From assembly GCA_020354155.1 (NCBI GenBank), contig CP070644.1, positions 2,176,267-2,199,548 of the forward strand: a stretch of DNA of 23,282 nucleotides, given 5' to 3'. Within the stretch, counting starts at the first letter, position 1, and every line of letters begins with the position of its first letter. Position numbers and translations under genes: made by a program. Source of the DNA: Nitrospiraceae bacterium. GTDB lineage: Bacteria > Nitrospirota > Thermodesulfovibrionia > UBA6902. Below the pieces are notes generated by a model. It was not told the origin of the DNA. It was given only the letters and a program-made list of their open reading frames with translations, and did no database searches. This document shows, piece after piece, positions 8,098 through 15,266 of the stretch.

Positions 8098-9096
8098 TTA
8101 TTGTTGAGGCTGGTTGACTGTCCCAGATATTTTTTTGAAGAGAAATCCTGCAGCACCGACTGAACCAGCATCTTTTGTCAGAGCACTCTTGATGATTTTT
8201 ACATGTGACGACAGAGGCTTGAAGGCCCGCTTCGTTGCTTCTGTTTTCAGGTCTTCAATAAAGAGATCCCATGCCCCCAGCAAACCGCCCCCGATGATCA
8301 CTGCTTCAAGGCCGAATAAATTAAACAGATTGGCAACGCCTATCCCCAGAAACTGACCGACCTCTCTGAATACCTCCCTGCTGAGACTGTCCCCTTCAAG
8401 CGCTGTCTTGTACACCACTTCCGGATTAATCTTGTAGAAATTGCCTTCACAGCATTTAGCAAGCAGACTTTCAGTGCCTTTCTCAAGAGAAGAGATTACC
8501 CGGTCCGTAATCGCCCGGCCAGAGGCGTAGGATTCAAGGCATCCGTAACTGCCACAGGTACAATATCGGCCGCTTGGCACAATGCCCATATGGCCTACTT
8601 CAAAGGGGCCTTCATAGAGCTGACCCCGGTAAATAAGCCCCCCGCCCAGGCCCGTACCCAGTGTCAATACGGCAAAGTCACTGAAATCCTTTCCCGCGCC
8701 GATCCATTTTTCACCAAAGGCATAGATATTTGCATCATTCTCCATAACAACGGGGAGGGAAAATTCTTTTTCAAAAATTTCTTTTAACGGAACGCCGTTC
8801 ACAGCTGAGATATTCGGTGACTGTATGACCCGGCCGCGCTTTCTGTCAATAAGTCCTGCAATGCCGATTCCGATTCCTGCAATACCATCCGGATAGCGAG
8901 CGAGCATCGACTTTGTATCTTCATCCTCCAGAAAGGTCCTGAGGTTTGCCACAAGCAGGTTCTCGATCTTCTCAGAATTACCACTTTCTACTGAAGGCGT
9001 GGGGTTTATGAGGCTTACCAGTGCCTTGCCCTCTTCAGTCGCAAGAACCGTTTTTGTGTTCGTTCCGCCAATATCTATTCCAATGGCAATTTTCAT
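8098..9096 (-). CDS. ROK-family sugar kinase, probable glucokinase
   Basis: This is a cytoplasmic ATP-dependent sugar kinase of the ROK family. The N-terminal phosphate-binding motif GIDIGGTNTK is followed by MENDANIYAFGE (catalytic Asp region), LTLGTGLGGG, and the sugar/zinc block GHMGIV with CTCGSYGCLE, the C-x-C-x4-C zinc motif of ROK kinases. No N-terminal helix-turn-helix is present, so it is a kinase rather than a ROK repressor. Glucose is the most likely substrate given the divergent sugar importer and pgi, but the specificity is inferred. GAGG lies seven bases before the second of two adjacent ATGs (9096), which I prefer; the first is at 9099. It heads the long minus-strand operon. 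Confidence 0.9.
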   Translation of the reverse strand: MKIAIGIDIGGTNTKTVLATEEGKALVSLINPTPSVESGNSEKIENLLVANLRTFLEDEDTKSMLARYPDGIAGIGIGIAGLIDRKRGRVIQSPNISAVNGVPLKEIFEKEFSLPVVMENDANIYAFGEKWIGAGKDFSDFAVLTLGTGLGGGLIYRGQLYEGPFEVGHMGIVPSGRYCTCGSYGCLESYASGRAITDRVISSLEKGTESLLAKCCEGNFYKINPEVVYKTALEGDSLSREVFREVGQFLGIGVANLFNLFGLEAVIIGGGLLGAWDLFIEDLKTEATKRAFKPLSSHVKIIKSALTKDAGSVGAAGFLFKKISGTVNQPQQ

Positions 9097-9128
9097 CATT
9101 CAACCTCAGATTATTCAATAGTATTCAA

Positions 9129-9144
9129 ATTAAGCAACCTTAAT
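9129..9144. promoter_or_regulatory. Dyad ATTAAG-N4-CTTAAT, possible operator
   Basis: A perfect inverted repeat with 6-bp arms and a CAAC spacer lies upstream of the ROK kinase, overlapping the edge of its candidate -10 box and expected transcription start. A regulator bound there would be well placed to repress the operon. The regulator is not identified. Confidence 0.35.
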
Positions 9145-9172
9145 AGTATCACAAGGGTCAAATACGAGTAAA
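9143..9172 (-). promoter_or_regulatory. Candidate sigma-70 promoter for the ROK-lepA-rib operon
   Basis: On the minus strand TTTACT (9172-9167) and TACTAT (9148-9143) are separated by 18 bases, each matching four of six consensus positions. The predicted start would be about 40 bases before the ROK ATG. It is the best candidate in the 200-base divergent gap. Confidence 0.3.
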
Positions 9173-9236
9173 GTTCTGCAAGAGGGAGGACAGCAAAGAC
9201 CTTCAGCACGGTACAGCATGGTTCCCGTTGTGTGCA

Positions 9237-9265
9237 TTGCGCTTTCAGGAAGCATTTAGTATCTT
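9237..9265 (+). promoter_or_regulatory. Candidate sigma-70 promoter for the sugar-binding protein
   Basis: TTGCGC (9237-9242) and TATCTT (9260-9265) are spaced by 17 bases, about 35 bases upstream of the start codon. The -10 matches four of six and the -35 only three of six, so the call rests mainly on spacing and position. Confidence 0.3.
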
Positions 9266-9302
9266 AGAAAAAATGTAAGCAGTCATCATACAGGGGGGCC
9301 CG

Positions 9303-10640
9303 ATGTTTGGAATGCATGTTTCTTTGAGACCGGTTCAAAAATTACTTTCACTCCTCTTTGTGTCTCTGCTCGCGGTCATGTTGACAGCAGGGTGCACACA
9401 GGAGGCTGACAACAGGAAAACCGTCGTTCATTTCGTTACCTGGAAGCCGAATATACCCCATGCATGGGAGGAAATCTTCCGTATTTTTCAGGACGAGCAT
9501 CCTGATATTGTGATAGAGCGGGAAGTTGGACCCCACTCCTCAACGGCCTTTCATGATCTGCTGACGCAAAAACTGAAGAACCGGAGCAGTGATGTAGATG
9601 TTTTTTTAATGGACGTCATCTGGCCGCCGGAATTTGCTGCCGCAGGATGGGCAATGCCGCTTGATGCCTTATTCCCTGAAAGGGAGCAGACCAGCTTCCT
9701 CTCAGGCCCCATACTGGCAAATACCTATAAAAATAAAATTTTCGGCGTGCCGCTTTTTATTGACAGCGGCATTCTTTATTACAGGAAAGATCTCCTTGAA
9801 AAGTACCGCCAGCCCCTGCCCCGGACCTGGGATGATTTAATCATGACATCAGCGTGGATAGTCTCAGAGGAAAAACGCGCGGGAAAGACGATAGAGGGAT
9901 TTTCAGGACAATTTAAACAATATGAAGGACTAGTTTGCGATATGATGGAATTCATCCTGGGCAATGGCGGGAGTATCCTTGATCCGGAATCAGGGAAGCC
10001 GTCCCTTACTGACAAACAGGCCATAGAAGCCGTTCAGTTTGTGCGGGACAGGATAATCGGGAAAGCAGCGCCATCGGGGGTACTTACCTATCAGGAGCCA
10101 GAATCCCTCGACCTCTTTATCCAGGGAGGGGCAGTATTCCATAGAAACTGGCCCTATGCATGGGAAGTGTCCAACAATCCGCAAAGATCGCGGATAGCTG
10201 GGAAGGTCGGCATCACAACGCTTCCTCACTTTAAGGGATATGAGAGCTACTCCGCACTTGGGGGCTGGCAGGTGGGCATCAGTAATTTTTCTCAAAATAA
10301 GGACGCTGCCTGGACCTTCGTCAGGTTCTTAACAAGCAGCAGGGTACAGAAAATCCTGGCCCTAGAGGCTGGTCGGGCACCAACACGAAAAGCATTGTAC
10401 CGTGATGAAGAGATCCTGCGCGATTATCCCCATTTCGCCGAGATGAAAAATGTATTCCTCACAGCATACCCCCGGCCGAGAACACCGCTCTATCCTGCTG
10501 TGTCCAACGTCCTTCAGCGCTATTTCAGTAAAGTGATATCATCTCCTGACTCAGATGTGGAAAAGGAGGCGCATGTGGCCTCAAAAGAGCTTGAAAAAAT
10601 TTTAGCACTGGAAGCGGCCGCTCAAAATAAGGACAAATAA
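9303..10640 (+). CDS. Sugar ABC transporter substrate-binding lipoprotein
   Basis: This is a family 1 (MalE/UgpB-like) solute-binding protein of 445 residues. The N-terminus has a basic start, a hydrophobic segment (14-27) and the lipobox LTAGC with lipidation at Cys31, so it is anchored on the outer face of the inner membrane or exported to the outer membrane. Further on, VHFVTWKPN, a PDIVIEREVG segment, FGVPLFIDSGILYYRKDLL, PRTWDDLI and LGGWQVGIS follow the SBP_bac pattern. The substrate is probably an oligosaccharide or disaccharide such as maltose or trehalose, but this is not readable from sequence. A G-rich ribosome binding site (GGGGGG) precedes the ATG. Its permeases lie 1.1 kb downstream, separated by a pilin-like gene. 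Confidence 0.9.
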   Translation: MFGMHVSLRPVQKLLSLLFVSLLAVMLTAGCTQEADNRKTVVHFVTWKPNIPHAWEEIFRIFQDEHPDIVIEREVGPHSSTAFHDLLTQKLKNRSSDVDVFLMDVIWPPEFAAAGWAMPLDALFPEREQTSFLSGPILANTYKNKIFGVPLFIDSGILYYRKDLLEKYRQPLPRTWDDLIMTSAWIVSEEKRAGKTIEGFSGQFKQYEGLVCDMMEFILGNGGSILDPESGKPSLTDKQAIEAVQFVRDRIIGKAAPSGVLTYQEPESLDLFIQGGAVFHRNWPYAWEVSNNPQRSRIAGKVGITTLPHFKGYESYSALGGWQVGISNFSQNKDAAWTFVRFLTSSRVQKILALEAGRAPTRKALYRDEEILRDYPHFAEMKNVFLTAYPRPRTPLYPAVSNVLQRYFSKVISSPDSDVEKEAHVASKELEKILALEAAAQNKDK

Positions 10641-10704
10641 ACTGGCCCCTCTATCTGTGAATGCTATCCTGAAGCACCAATCTGTCACAAGGGAACCTTT
10701 ATAC

Positions 10705-10723
10705 ATGTAAACATTATTTACAT
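10705..10723. promoter_or_regulatory. 19-bp dyad ATGTAAA-N5-TTTACAT
   Basis: This is a perfect inverted repeat with 7-bp arms, about 65 bases after the binding-protein stop and 275 bases before the pilin-like start. Its size and symmetry fit a dimeric regulator site, possibly an upstream activator site, but no regulator gene is nearby. Confidence 0.3.
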
Positions 10724-10887
10724 TGCCTGCTATTGCCGTCAATACTTGCTAACTCCAATCATTTACTATTAATTTCATCAATTTTTTAGTGTACCTCTAT
10801 CCCGGATTTCGGAATTCTTTACACTTCCCCTTCACTCTCTATTGAGGATTTTCACAAAACATTCGTAATATTAAGCACTTACGCTAC

Positions 10888-10903
10888 AGGAACAGAAATT
10901 GCT
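10888..10903 (+). promoter_or_regulatory. Candidate sigma-54 promoter for the pilin-like gene
   Basis: AGGAACAGAAATTGCT has the invariant GG and GC separated by exactly ten bases and a perfect TTGCT -12 element; the -24 half is weak (AGGAACA against TGGCACG). The predicted start lies about 65 bases before the ATG. Sigma-54 control of pilin genes through PilR-type activators is established in Pseudomonas and Geobacter. Confidence 0.45.
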
Positions 10904-10979
10904 CTACTGACTATGCACAATTATCGTGCATCTACTATGGAAGATAAACCGTAACGAGTCGAAATTCAAGGAGGTTTCC

Positions 10980-11561
10980 ATGAAAACAGTGAACAATCAG
11001 AAGGGATTCACCCTTGTTGAAATGGCCATCGTACTGGTAATCGGAGGTATGATGCTTGGTGCAGTCATGAAGGGGCAGGGCATGATAGAGAACTTCAGGG
11101 CAAAAAAACTCATCACCGATATTGAGAGCATCAGCATTGCCTGCCTGACCTATCTGAATATGTACAATGCCCTTCCCGGTGATGATTCCACCAACCATGG
11201 CTGGGCCGGGGTTACCGGGGGGAATGGCGACGGATGGATAGAGGGGGGTACAGAGAAGGATGGAATTGAGGCACAGGAAGCCTGGCAAGCCCTGCGGCGC
11301 ACAGGCATCCTCAGAGGCAATCCGGCAGCAACCGGGGCAGTACAGCTTCCTGTTACCCCCTACGGTGGAAGGTATTATCTCGGGAACAGGAGTTTTGGCG
11401 CAGGCGTGGGGAAAAGAAATTATGTCGGGGTCAATAATCTCACTGGCCTTATTGCCGAGTCAATCGATATCAAATATGATGACGGCATATACAACACTGG
11501 CAGCATTCATGCCAGTGATCCCTACTCACAGGACACTGTAGATCTCTATTACTCAATCTGA
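10980..11561 (+). CDS. Type IV pilin-like / pseudopilin protein
   Basis: This 193-residue prepilin carries a short basic leader and the prepilin-peptidase site KG|FTLVE (cleavage after Gly9). Glu14 becomes the conserved Glu5 of the mature protein. A hydrophobic helix (about 11-30) follows, leading into an amphipathic stretch. The globular part contains NALPGDDST and GNGDGWIEGG, a pattern common in pilin-like proteins of deltaproteobacteria and Nitrospirota. It would be processed and assembled at the inner membrane. The ATG at 10980 is chosen because GGAGG lies seven bases upstream and the leader is then of normal length; an ATG at 10926 would add 18 residues over that site. No assembly genes are in the window, so it is an orphan. 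Confidence 0.88.
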   Translation: MKTVNNQKGFTLVEMAIVLVIGGMMLGAVMKGQGMIENFRAKKLITDIESISIACLTYLNMYNALPGDDSTNHGWAGVTGGNGDGWIEGGTEKDGIEAQEAWQALRRTGILRGNPAATGAVQLPVTPYGGRYYLGNRSFGAGVGKRNYVGVNNLTGLIAESIDIKYDDGIYNTGSIHASDPYSQDTVDLYYSI

Positions 11562-11590
11562 TCAGTCAGGGATGCTGTAGCGCCAGAGCA

Positions 11591-11678
11591 TGTCATTTCC
11601 CGACTGAGAGATTGTTTCACGCTGGTCATTGCGAATCTGCCTGCCGGCAGGCGCTACCTTCGGTGTCTCGCGATGACA
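11591..11678. repeat. Composite dispersed repeat (TGTCATTTCCCG half and GGTCATTGCGA element)
   Basis: A TGTCATTTCCCGACTG segment is followed by a short element running from GGTCATTGCGA (11625) to TCTCGCGATGACA (ending 11678), whose ends are inverted copies. Its centre holds the 14-bp perfect palindrome GCCTGCCGGCAGGC (11639-11652). The end sequences match the element at 17372-17466. It lies between the pilin-like gene and the first permease gene. It looks like a non-coding, transposable-type palindromic repeat. Confidence 0.75.
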
Positions 11679-11764
11679 AAACTCTAGCAGGACTCGATCT
11701 CTTTATCGTAGAGCCTTTCATTTTCATCTTGTCTATCCCTTCCCGCTTCATTTAAAATCAGGGC

Positions 11765-12664
11765 ATGAAACTGTCCCTGATTGCACGGGAGCGAATCTTT
11801 GCCTCCAGCCTGCTTGTCCCCTGCTTTCTCTTTGTTGTATTCTTCGCTCTCTATCCTGTCAGCTATTCTTTTTTCCTGAGTCTCCATAAAATTATCCTCG
11901 GTCTTCCGTCACTGGGTCAACCCTTTGTTGGCCTGGACAATTATCGTGACCTGTTTCATGATCAGGTTGCACGGCATTCTCTTTCCAACACCCTGCTCTT
12001 TGTCTTCCTGTCAACTTTTTTTGAGTTGCTATTCGGTCTCATCATCGCCCTCGTTATAAACAGACAGTTCAGGGGACGGGGGCTTGTACGGGCAGCCATC
12101 CTCGTGCCCTGGGCAATACCAACAGTTGTGTCATCACAGATGTGGAGATTCATATTTAATGACAAATATGGATTGGTAAATTTCCTGTTCTATGGTTCAC
12201 ACACATCCCTCTATGCTGCATGGCTTGCAAATCCACTGACAGCCTTTGCCGCCATTGTGATTGCCGACGTATGGAAGACTTCCTCCTTTGCTGCATTGAT
12301 CATCCTTGCAGGACTGCAGCTCATACCCGATGAGCTCTATGAAGCAGCAGAGATGGACGGAGCTTCTGAGTGGCAGCAGTTTACACAGATTACCCTCCCA
12401 CTGATCAAACCGGCACTGCTCATCGCCCTGCTGTTCAGGACAATGGATGCCTTCAGGGTCTTTGACCTTGTATTTGTCATGACTCAGGGCGGACCTGGTG
12501 ACTCAACCAATGTCCTGCAGTTTTACGGCTACAAAAAAATATTTGCAGAAGGGCTGATGGGCTATGGTTCAACAATATCAGTGCTTGTTTTTTTCATTAC
12601 CTTTATCATCGCACTTTTTTATCTGAAGCTCATCGGCACCAGCCTGTTTCAGGAGAAACAATGA
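11765..12664 (+). CDS. Sugar ABC transporter permease, MalF/UgpA type
   Basis: This is an inner-membrane permease of 299 residues with about six transmembrane segments. The first is near 14-37, and the binding-protein-dependent transport core runs from about 75 to 290. The EAA loop that docks the ATPase is visible as EAAEMDGASEWQQFTQITLP, with the usual Gly seven residues after the EAA. FVMTQGGPGDSTNVL is a typical MalF-type segment. Its start has only a weak ribosome site (CAGGGC). The downstream permease overlaps it by four bases (ATGA), so the two form a heterodimeric channel. The cognate binding protein is upstream beyond the pilin-like gene; no ATPase gene is present. Confidence 0.92.
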   Translation: MKLSLIARERIFASSLLVPCFLFVVFFALYPVSYSFFLSLHKIILGLPSLGQPFVGLDNYRDLFHDQVARHSLSNTLLFVFLSTFFELLFGLIIALVINRQFRGRGLVRAAILVPWAIPTVVSSQMWRFIFNDKYGLVNFLFYGSHTSLYAAWLANPLTAFAAIVIADVWKTSSFAALIILAGLQLIPDELYEAAEMDGASEWQQFTQITLPLIKPALLIALLFRTMDAFRVFDLVFVMTQGGPGDSTNVLQFYGYKKIFAEGLMGYGSTISVLVFFITFIIALFYLKLIGTSLFQEKQ

Positions 12665-13470
12665 AGAAAGCGTTGTTTCATATAACTGTCTTTGTAATAG
12701 TCGTCCTCAGCCTGCTGCCCTTTCTCTGGTTTGTCAATACCTCCCTGAAGACTTCCCTTGAGATTACTTCCATTCCTCCTGTATTCATTCCATCCGGCAC
12801 AGTACAGTCATATGTATCGGCGATGAAAGACTATAACCTGCTTCATTATGTAGCTAACAGTGTCTATGTTGCAGGTGCAACAACGGTGATAACAATCTTT
12901 CTTTCAGTCCTGGCAGGCTATGCCCTGGCGCGCCTCAGGATTAAATACAAAGGCCTGCTCATGGGCAGCCTCCTGCTGGTCTCAATGTTTCCACAAATTT
13001 CCATAGCAGGACCGGTATGGAGAATACTGGACGGCCTGGGATGGTTAAATAGCTATCAGGGGCTGATCATTCCCTACGTTACTCTCACACTCCCCCTTGG
13101 TGTATGGATTCTGGCAAGCTTTTTCAGTGAGCTCCCCCAGGAGCTTGAAGATGCAGCGCGGATAGATGGCTGCGGACATCTGCAGACTCTTTTAAGAATT
13201 ATGGTGCCCCTTGCTGCACCGGGAGTCTTTACGGCGGCGATACTCATTTTTATTTATGCATGGAACGAGTTTTTCTTTGCACTGCTCATCATGACCAGGC
13301 AGACCGTTCAGACCCTGCCCGTCGGCATTGCACTTTTTCAGGGTCAATTTACTCTACCCTGGGGCGAAATCGCTGCTGCTTCTACCGTTGCAACTGTGCC
13401 CCTGGTGCTGATTGTCTTATTGTTCCAGAAACAGATCGTCCGGGGGCTTTCATCGGGCGCGATAAAATAA
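12661..13470 (+). CDS. Sugar ABC transporter permease, MalG/UgpE type
   Basis: This is the second permease, 269 residues, with an N-terminal transmembrane helix (about 7-27), the conserved WFVNTSLKT that follows it, and the EAA loop EDAARIDGCGHLQTLLRIMVP. The YAWNEFFFALLI segment near the C-terminus is characteristic of MalG/UgpE-type permeases. Translation is coupled to the upstream permease through the ATGA overlap, with AGGAG just before the start. It pairs with that permease for sugar uptake. An ATPase of the MsmX/MalK type encoded elsewhere would have to power it. Confidence 0.93.
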   Translation: MKKALFHITVFVIVVLSLLPFLWFVNTSLKTSLEITSIPPVFIPSGTVQSYVSAMKDYNLLHYVANSVYVAGATTVITIFLSVLAGYALARLRIKYKGLLMGSLLLVSMFPQISIAGPVWRILDGLGWLNSYQGLIIPYVTLTLPLGVWILASFFSELPQELEDAARIDGCGHLQTLLRIMVPLAAPGVFTAAILIFIYAWNEFFFALLIMTRQTVQTLPVGIALFQGQFTLPWGEIAAASTVATVPLVLIVLLFQKQIVRGLSSGAIK

Positions 13471-13584
13471 GTGCTGCTCAAATTATGGCCATAGAGCAGG
13501 CTGATTTATGCTGGATGAAACAGATGTGAATTGAAGTTTTGTTTAAAATAGAATAAGCTCTACTGTAATCTTCAGGAGGACATT

Positions 13585-15234
13585 GTGCTTGATAAACAGA
13601 ATCCCTTAACAACTGCGGCCTGGTCAAAACTCCATGATCACTATGGTGTCATGAAAGATGTGCACATGCGCGACATGTTTCATGATGATCCCGGGCGTTT
13701 TGAGAAATTCAGCCTGCACTTTGAGGATCTCTGTGTTGATTATTCAAAGAACAGGATAAATGAAGAAACCCTCTCACTGCTCATTTCCCTTGCTGAAGAA
13801 ATAAACCTGCAGAAATCTATTGAAGCACTGTTTTCAGGGGAACGGATCAATGAGACCGAGGATAGACCTGTTATGCATATTGCACTGAGAAACCGGTCAG
13901 GCAATCCCCTGATGATTGATGGAAAGGACGTAATGCCTGAAGTCAGCGCTGTACTGGAACAGATGAGGGAGTTCTCGGATAATCTTGGCGGGGGTCACTG
14001 GAAGGGATTCTCCGGGCAGGCAATAACCGACATCGTCAATATCGGAATTGGGGGCTCAGACCTGGGACCGGTCATGGTAACGGAGGCATTGAAGCCCTAT
14101 GCGAAACCAAATCTCAATGTGCATTTTGTCTCCAATATTGACGGTACTCACATTGCGGAAACATTGAAAAACCTTTCGCCTGACACAACACTCTTCATGA
14201 TTGCATCAAAGACATTTACCACACAGGAGACAATGACCAATGCCCATACAGCACGACAATGGTTTCTGGAGACAGCACAGAAAGCGGAACATGTGAAAAA
14301 GCACTTTGTTGCACTTTCAACGAATACAGCCAAGGTTGCCGAGTTCGGTATTGATCCTGATAATATGTTCGTCTTCTGGGACTGGGTGGGCGGCAGATAC
14401 TCTCTGTGGTCAGCCATCGGTCTTTCAATCGCCTGTTCTATCGGATTTGAAAACTTTCTTAAGTTACTGGAAGGCGCCCATGCCATGGACCGGCATTTCA
14501 GAGAGACAGGGCTTGAGAAGAACATTCCCGTTATTCTTGCACTGATCAGTATCTGGTATAACAATTTTTTCGGGGCACAGACTGAGGCGATTCTGCCCTA
14601 TGACCAGTACATGCACAGGTTTGCAGCCTATTTCCAGCAGGCGTACATGGAGAGCAATGGTAAGGACGTGGACAGGTCCGGCAAACCCGTCGAATATGAG
14701 ACCTCCCAGGTTATATGGGGAGAGCCCGGTACGAACGGTCAGCATTCCTTTTATCAAATGATACATCAGGGGACAAAGCTGATACCCTGCGATTTTATTG
14801 CCCCTGCCAGGAGCCACAACCAGCTGGGGAAACATCATGCTATCCTGCTTTCAAACTTTTTTGCCCAGACCGAAGCCCTGATGCAGGGGAAAACAAGGGA
14901 AGAGGTCATCACAGAGCTCAGTGCCTCCGGTAAAAGCGATGAAGAAATAGAAAGGCTTGCACCTTTCAAAGTATTTAATGGCAACAGACCGACAAATTCT
15001 ATTTTAGCCAAGGAAATTACTCCGCGGTCACTGGGGTCGCTTATCGCCATGTACGAACAGAAGATTTTTGTTCAGGGTATTGTCTGGAATATCTTCAGTT
15101 TTGATCAGTGGGGCGTTGAACTGGGCAAGCAGCTGGCGAAAAGGATTCTTCCCGAGTTAGAGAGCGCCGGTCATGTATCGACTCATGATTCCTCTACCAA
15201 TGGATTGATCAATCTCTATAAGCAGATGAAATAA
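13585..15234 (+). CDS. pgi: Glucose-6-phosphate isomerase
   Basis: Pgi interconverts glucose 6-phosphate and fructose 6-phosphate in the cytoplasm. The 549-residue length fits the long bacterial/eukaryotic form. Sugar-phosphate binding motifs GIGGSDLGP and SKTFTTQET are present. So are signature GGRYSLWSAIG, the catalytic Glu in YMESNGK, the ring-opening His in GTNGQHSFYQ and the C-terminal Lys in QWGVELGKQLA. It starts with GTG at 13585, five bases after GGAGG. A 114-base gap separates it from the permeases, so it may be cotranscribed or have its own promoter. Its neighbours (sugar importer, divergent ROK kinase) fit entry of imported sugar into glycolysis. Confidence 0.97.
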   Translation: MLDKQNPLTTAAWSKLHDHYGVMKDVHMRDMFHDDPGRFEKFSLHFEDLCVDYSKNRINEETLSLLISLAEEINLQKSIEALFSGERINETEDRPVMHIALRNRSGNPLMIDGKDVMPEVSAVLEQMREFSDNLGGGHWKGFSGQAITDIVNIGIGGSDLGPVMVTEALKPYAKPNLNVHFVSNIDGTHIAETLKNLSPDTTLFMIASKTFTTQETMTNAHTARQWFLETAQKAEHVKKHFVALSTNTAKVAEFGIDPDNMFVFWDWVGGRYSLWSAIGLSIACSIGFENFLKLLEGAHAMDRHFRETGLEKNIPVILALISIWYNNFFGAQTEAILPYDQYMHRFAAYFQQAYMESNGKDVDRSGKPVEYETSQVIWGEPGTNGQHSFYQMIHQGTKLIPCDFIAPARSHNQLGKHHAILLSNFFAQTEALMQGKTREEVITELSASGKSDEEIERLAPFKVFNGNRPTNSILAKEITPRSLGSLIAMYEQKIFVQGIVWNIFSFDQWGVELGKQLAKRILPELESAGHVSTHDSSTNGLINLYKQMK

Positions 15235-15266
15235 GAACCTATATTTTTCTCTCGAAAGGACCTGAC

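Larger units (their letters stand above)
10641..10979. other. AT-rich intergenic region before the pilin-like gene
   Basis: These 339 bases hold no gene. Two signals are visible: a dyad ATGTAAA-N5-TTTACAT at 10705-10723 and a sigma-54-like element at 10888-10903. I see no T-tailed hairpin that would terminate the upstream binding-protein transcript. Confidence 0.5.

Noticed and set aside
9237..9302. Sigma-54 site before the sugar-binding protein
   Set aside because: GG and GC pairs occur, but none has the required ten-base spacing.
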